Origin: Heliopora coerulea
Taxonomy: Eukaryota; Cnidaria; Anthozoa; Scleralcyonacea; Helioporidae
Length of the DNA: 64,000 nucleotides
Direction of reading: 5' to 3'
NCBI GenBank assembly: GCA_030142905.1
Contig: JASJOG010000147.1
Span: 225,001-289,000 of the forward strand
Below the pieces are notes generated by a model. It worked only from the letters and a program-made list of their open reading frames with translations, made no database searches and had not been told where the DNA came from. Shown piece by piece: positions 59,276 to 64,000 of the stretch; within the stretch, counting starts at the first letter, position 1; the number at the start of each line of letters is the position of its first letter. A program made the translations under genes and the position numbers.

Positions 59276-59342
<67 letters not shown>

Positions 59343-59640
59343 CGCTCTATCCATTTTCGTTTCCCATACATCTTGTAATATAACACGTACTTTATATCTC
59401 TAACCTTGTAAATACAATACCCGTTTAATTTATTCATACTCTGATGATGTTGCGAGACGCAACGAAACATTAGTCCAGTCAATAAACTTATTTCTTTTAC
59501 AAATCATGGCCTCATTGCGTGCACTTTGCTGGGCATTAATATTTGTTCTGAAATTGAGATTTCCGCCTGGATCCTCGCTCGCGACAAGGTTGAGATTTTG
59601 GAACAGGACCAGATTTTGGAACTGACCAAGAAAAATATTT
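58732..59640. mobile_element. Second fold-back PLE end
   Basis: 58732-58955 is a PLE 3' end on the minus strand and 58967-59640 is the C-terminal part plus 3' end on the plus strand, so the outer parts are inverted copies, as in the element at 26341. The plus part reads VYSYTCQCCYSLYVGQTARH, HTRASDHLGIS and ILSSCSSASELLVRESLI. A CT microsatellite (59280-59336) has expanded inside the last codons. Hammerhead-like motifs lie at 59441-59475 (plus) and about 58813-58848 (minus). Confidence 0.8.
59280..59336 (+). repeat. (CT)n microsatellite
   Basis: About 28 CT units inside the PLE tail; the homologous place at 24950 has only a few, so this is a recent expansion. Confidence 0.95.
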
Positions 59641-59645
59641 GCTAA

Positions 59646-59822
59646 TATAGACGGCGGAGCGGAATTACGAGTGCGCGGGCTTGAGATAAAAATACAGCAT
59701 TTTGTATGCTTCTCCGGGAAATTTCACAACAAGTGTTTTAAAGCGTAGTTGTTTCAACATTACATTTGGAAAAAAGTGGGAGGGCAACAGCCCCCGTAGC
59801 CCCTCCGGTTTCTCCGTCACTG
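59646..59822. mobile_element. Small insertion, MITE-like
   Basis: Absent from the paralogous site near 25270. Flanked by GCTAA (59641-59645 and 59823-59827). Starts TATAGACGGCGGAGCGGAA and ends GGTTTCTCCGTCACTG, weakly inverted. No coding. Confidence 0.6.
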
Positions 59823-60298
59823 GCTAAGGCAATTAGTAATTGATCAAATTACAAAACATTATTCCTCAAGGATCATGTTGAAAACACAGAATTCGTGTTA
59901 AGGTCAGGACTAAAGATTAATGGATGATAATTCGTTAATTAGTCATAATTAAAGTCAACCGTTTTGTGTAGTCGTGCTACATGAGTCCACAGTTGCAGTT
60001 CACATAAGGTGGTAAATCAAATTAACTAACCAGCGTTTGCTATGAGAAATCTAATATGTAGAATACACCAACTGGTATGATACTAAGTTTTTTGCCCATT
60101 TGTTCTCAAGCTTTTTCTCCGAAAATTGCTTGCAAACTATATCTTATGAAATCAAAGTATTTCATAACGGTTGAAGCCTCCAATGTATATTCTTCCACCA
60201 CTGTGAAAGTTTGGTGTCTCCCGATTGTGTCTGACTTCTCCGTTTCACATAATCGGTTAAGTCGCCTAGATCATACTTTAATCATTTAAATTCGAGGT

Positions 60299-60455
60299 AG
60301 ATGAATGATCTTCAAGCTCGATACCCAGAAAATGATTTCTGAGCGCCAGACGGGGATCGAACCGGCAACCTTCTGACCCGATCATTTCCTGGGTATCGAG
60401 CTTGAAGATCGTTCATCTACCTTAATATATTCAAGCTCTCAAGTTTCCTCAAACA
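60299..60455 (-). mobile_element. tRNA-like fold-back SINE insertion
   Basis: Flanked by TTAAATTCGAGGT (60286-60298 and 60456-60468), present once at the empty site near 26060. Inverted arms of 31 bp (60298-60328 and 60389-60419, one mismatch) surround a B-box-like GGTTCGATCCCCG on the minus strand (60352-60364), as in the 3' half of a tRNA. A tail of about 36 nt follows the right arm. Confidence 0.75.
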
Positions 60456-60589
60456 TTAAATTCGAGGTGTTGAGATAAATGAATGTCGTTTATTTTTATC
60501 TATGTATTCATAATTCCATTGGAAGAGAAGCGCATGGCGGGAGTGGAAATCTTAGAATGAATAATACGGCGATTTATATGGGAACATAT

Positions 60590-60905
60590 GCTTCTGATAA
60601 GAGAAAGGATCTAATTACTAAGCTTAAAATTTCTTTAAATGTGAATCGTAGTTGTGTTTTTCTTTCGTTCTTTTAAAATTCCTTTCATTTTACTTTGATC
60701 CGGTAAACATTATTGTAGCATGATTCTTCTAAAATAGGGATTTATTTCACAAAATGGATATCACATGAGCAGCCTAATATTTTAGGAATAGATATGGACA
60801 AAATAGAATTGAATCATAACAATAAAATAAGAGTTAAAGTTTCGTTTCTAACATTGCAACTTCTTCAGGGATATATTCTTATATCGTATAGACAAATGAA
60901 AGCGT
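60590..60905. repeat. PLE-flank repeat, continued
   Basis: Matches 26200-26340 joined to 27905-28080 and so shows the empty target site of the fold-back PLE (TTCTTCTAAAATA once, near 60723-60735). It stops at 60906, where the fold-back composite repeat begins. Confidence 0.75.
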
Positions 60906-61218
60906 GAGATTCATTTGCTACTAAGACTATACATATATATGGATTTAAAAAACTCATTAAGAATTCATGAGGAAAAGGAAAATCATAACCGGGTCGTGTC
61001 ATTATATGTGATAAAGACACATGTGACTTTATCCTGAATTTCTCTTCAAAGTTTCCTCAATATTTTTTGCCTTCGAAAACAGAAATTGTGAAACTTACGT
61101 ATAGAATTAGCGTATAAAACGTTTCGTTTCTTAAGCCGTTCAAAAAACTCGCATTACGTCTTTTATCGGATCCGAAACACTCGGCTTCCGCCTCGTGTTT
61201 TATATCCGATTAAGCACT

Positions 61219-61272
<54 letters not shown>

Positions 61273-61361
61273 GTTAACTACTTGGGTGAGAGATAAGGAT
61301 ATATTAATACTACTTCCAAGTGAATCAAATCCAAAACGGGCAAGTAGAGAAAACTCTACGT

Positions 61362-61433
61362 GACCGCAGCCGGGAATTGAAACCGTGACCTTCGGTGTAC
61401 TAGTCCCACGCTTACCAACTGAGCTACAAGGAC
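61362..61433 (-). repeat. tRNA-derived SINE head, minus arm, copy 2
   Basis: GTCCTTGTAGCTCAGTTGGT then AAGC (one base lost from the D stem) and a damaged B box GGTTTCAATTCC. Confidence 0.65.
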
Positions 61434-61690
61434 AAGCCGGAAGGAGTCCATGGGATGATGGTATTTCGTATGATGTTTCGAAACACTGGTTTCTTCCACA
61501 TCGGAAGAAACTAGAGTTTCGAAATTTTTCGTGTTTCTCGAAGCTAGTGTTTTGCAATTTTTCGTTTAATCTCATACTATTAGTTCACAGACAGAAGCTT
61601 TACAGAGACATAGTCTGTGCCGATATGGAAGAAACTAGTGTTTCGAGATATCACGTCAAATACCATCTTTCCATAGCCTCCTCCCGGCTT

Positions 61691-61763
61691 GACCTTGTAG
61701 CTCAGTTGGTAGAGCGTCGGACTAGTAAACCGAAGGTCGTGTGTTCGAATCCTAGCCGCGGTC
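61691..61763 (+). repeat. tRNA-Thr-like SINE head, plus arm, copy 2
   Basis: The best tRNA-like copy: 73 nt, D arm GCTC..GAGC, anticodon loop CTAGTAA (AGT), B box GTTCGAATCC. The acceptor stem pairs except at one place, and the T stem is poor. The tail with AGTTTTCTCTACTTG and a second GGGTTCGAATC marks it as a SINE rather than a functional tRNA gene. Confidence 0.65.
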
Positions 61764-62299
61764 GGTTAGAGTTTTCTCTACTTGCCCGGTATGGGTTCGA
61801 ATCACTAGGAAGTAGTATTAATATATCCTTATATATATTTATAAAATTCATTAGGCAAACACAAAAGAAAATCATAAGAGTGTCGGATCTATATATATGA
61901 TAAAGATACATGTGCCTTTATACGTATATATAGGATTTAAAACACGAGGCGATAGCCGAGTGTTTAAGACCCGATAAAGCACGTACTGCGAGTTGTTTAA
62001 ATGTCTCATAATATTCACCACCTAATTCGCGAAGAAAGTTTGGAAATTTATCTTTCGTAAGCAGGAAAAATTGAACTTCTTCTTCACGTATATAGGCACA
62101 TGTATCTTTATCACATATGTAGATTCGACACGGTTATGATTTTCTTCTGCCTTTTTCTTATGAATTTTTAAGTACTCAAGCCGACCGACGTAAACAACAA
62201 TAACACTCAGTGTAATTGCCACAAGAAGGCCCACTGACCTCTAAACGGTGCATGTTTAACACGGAGCATCGTCTACCAGGCTACTGTCACTCCCAGGAA

Positions 62300-62640
62300 T
62301 CAAATTCCGAGGATATGCATAGGAATGACGGAACACGACTTGAAAACACGATACCGAAACCATAACCTTTCATTTAATAACAGGAGATATTTCGATAGCT
62401 CTACATTGTCGAAGTTCGTCTGGGAATTGAAAGAGTCCAACACAGAATTTTCAATCGAGTGGGCAATTGTTATATATGCAAATGCATGTAAAAGTGGTGG
62501 AAGGACCTGTAACTTGTGCTTAGTTGAGAAAATCCGAGCGCGCATAAATTTTATGCTTTTAATGTCAAGCCTCGATAATAACTTTTAGTCTGATGATCGC
62601 CTTTGAGCGTGAAACTCGAGTTACTTGTATTGTAAATAGG
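62300..62640 (+). mobile_element. PLE GIY-YIG fragment and 3' end
   Basis: Frame 62325-62588: TEHDLKTRYRNHNLSFNNRR, TLSKFVWELKES, FSIEWAIV, CNLCLVEKI, the same endonuclease as 29287-29658, but the first 25 residues and the CRH end are missing. Right after the stop, 62590-62625 is CTGATGA, TCGC..GCGT, GAAAC, TCGAGTT, a hammerhead-like 3' end. Confidence 0.7.
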
Positions 62641-62689
62641 TTTAAGTTTTATCAAGTTTTTCTCACCATTTTGTAGTCGTTAACTTTAT

Positions 62690-63232
<543 letters not shown>

Positions 63233-63364
63233 ATATTTATTAAAATAATTACATCGCAGCCCTGTAGCTGAATTGCGTAATTAATTCACATTAAGAAAAA
63301 ATATAGGACATTAAAGTAAGTATAAATAAAGCTGTATATACAAATGTTGTGACATATAAAATCT

Positions 63365-64000
63365 CTAAAGTTTATTGTTGATCAAGCTGCACATCGATGG
63401 AATAAAAGTATTTTGGTAACGCTTAGTATTAATTTGAGGAATGTTAAGTGTTTTCTTTCTCCTAAGATTGTACTTTGGTTGGTATCTTTGAGGAAGGAAT
63501 CCGTATAATTTGTGTGATTGATCACACATAATTATTTTGAAAAGTTTTTCACACAGATCGTGTCTCCGGCTTTGTAGTGTTGGTAGCTTGAAGCTCTTTA
63601 GATTTTGCTGGTAAGACTCTCCTGGAGATAAAATTAACAGCACGCGTTTTTTGAACTCGTCCTAGGTCGTCACTTTGGTAGCTCTACAGGGAGTGGTGGA
63701 ACACAGGTGCACAATATTCAAGCACTGGTGTAATGCAGGTGCAATAGAACATAATGATATCTTCTATTGGTACACGCGCGCGTTTCAGCAAAACTATAAA
63801 GTATAGGCGTTTGCTAGACTTCCTTATGACGTTGTTAATATAATCGTTCCACAGTACAGTGTTGGAAATAGTCACTCCAAGAATCTTGGCATGGTTGACA
63901 ACGTCAAGTTCCTTTCCTTCCACAGTTATCGGGTCAAAGGAATGTTTTTGTTTCTTGAAATCGATGATCATCTCGTTGCACTTTTCTGAGTTTAGTTGTA
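63365..64000 (-). mobile_element. CR1/L2-type non-LTR retrotransposon, 3' part
   Basis: Minus strand, running off the right edge of the window. 63971-63684 reads MIIDFKKQKHSFDPITVEGK, HAKILGVTISNTVLWNDYIN, RKSSKRLYFIVLLKRARVPI and CTCITPVLEYCAPVFHHS, the region after the YADD box. A stop and frameshift near 63665-63690 break the SYQSDDLGRVQK block, then 63643-63365 continues with LQSRRHDLCEKLFK, HKLYGFLP, YNLRRKK and NTFIPSMCSLIN, the C-terminal end. Different family from the two elements at the left of the window. Confidence 0.88.

Larger units (their letters stand above)
60906..62150. mobile_element. Fold-back composite repeat, copy 2
   Basis: Same structure as 30535-31808: inverted AAAAGAAAATCATAA ends, GCCTCGTGTTT blocks and a central long inverted repeat carrying two tRNA-like heads. 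A TA run (61219-61268) lies where copy 1 has one at 30880. No protein-coding gene. Confidence 0.7.

Noticed and set aside
61691..61763. Functional tRNA-Thr gene
   Set aside because: A and B boxes are present but the T stem is unpaired, the anticodon stem has a mismatch, and the unit continues into a shared SINE tail found in inverted copies.

Overview
The window looks like repeat-rich, AT-rich nuclear DNA of an animal, most likely a cnidarian such as a stony coral or sea anemone. The reasons are spliced genes with animal-type splice sites, jockey/CR1-type and RTE non-LTR retrotransposons, several families of Penelope-like elements (PLEs) with GIY-YIG ends, hammerhead-type motifs, tRNA-derived short repeats, many TA and GATA microsatellites, and degenerate TTAGGG blocks. 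There is nothing bacterial: no operons, ribosome binding sites or CRISPR arrays. The species call is inference.

The main result is three small spliced genes, all on the minus strand, that are invisible as long open frames. Each has a TATA box, a signal-peptide exon of exactly 114 coding nt, a second exon (163, 163 and 127 nt), a third exon of exactly 104 nt, and a last exon (195, 195 and 159 nt). All joins have GT-AG sites and compatible phases, and no stop interrupts the predicted proteins of 191, 191 and 167 aa. The products read as secreted fibroblast growth factor-like ligands. I call them FGF-A (18054-20513), FGF-B (39291-41715) and FGF-C (52812-58340). A and B are recent duplicates; C is an older paralogue.

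Layout. 1-950: nothing recognised. 950-5360: decayed non-LTR retrotransposon on the minus strand, head to head with a second decayed one on the plus strand (5360-7385, TATG tail). 8728-9215: PLE endonuclease fragment. 10040-23483 and 31816-44691: two direct copies of a 13 kb segment, each with PLE debris, a palindrome cluster, one FGF gene and a minus-strand PLE upstream of it. 23484-31815 between the copies: a PLE, an RTE tail with clean target duplications, a fold-back PLE with clean target duplications, a pogo-like MITE, another PLE endonuclease, a canonical hammerhead ribozyme and a fold-back repeat with tRNA-like heads. 44692-46250: scrambled PLE. 46250-50100: mostly unexplained. 50100-51075: minus-strand PLE of another family. 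52812-58340: FGF-C. 58730-62640: paralogues of the 25-31 kb repeats with their own insertions. 63365-64000: 3' part of a CR1/L2-type element running off the window.

The two 13 kb copies differ by roughly 5% over most of their length but are almost identical right of about 20010/41219. That block includes the FGF promoter and signal-peptide exon but not the ligand-domain exons, which carry mostly amino-acid-changing differences.
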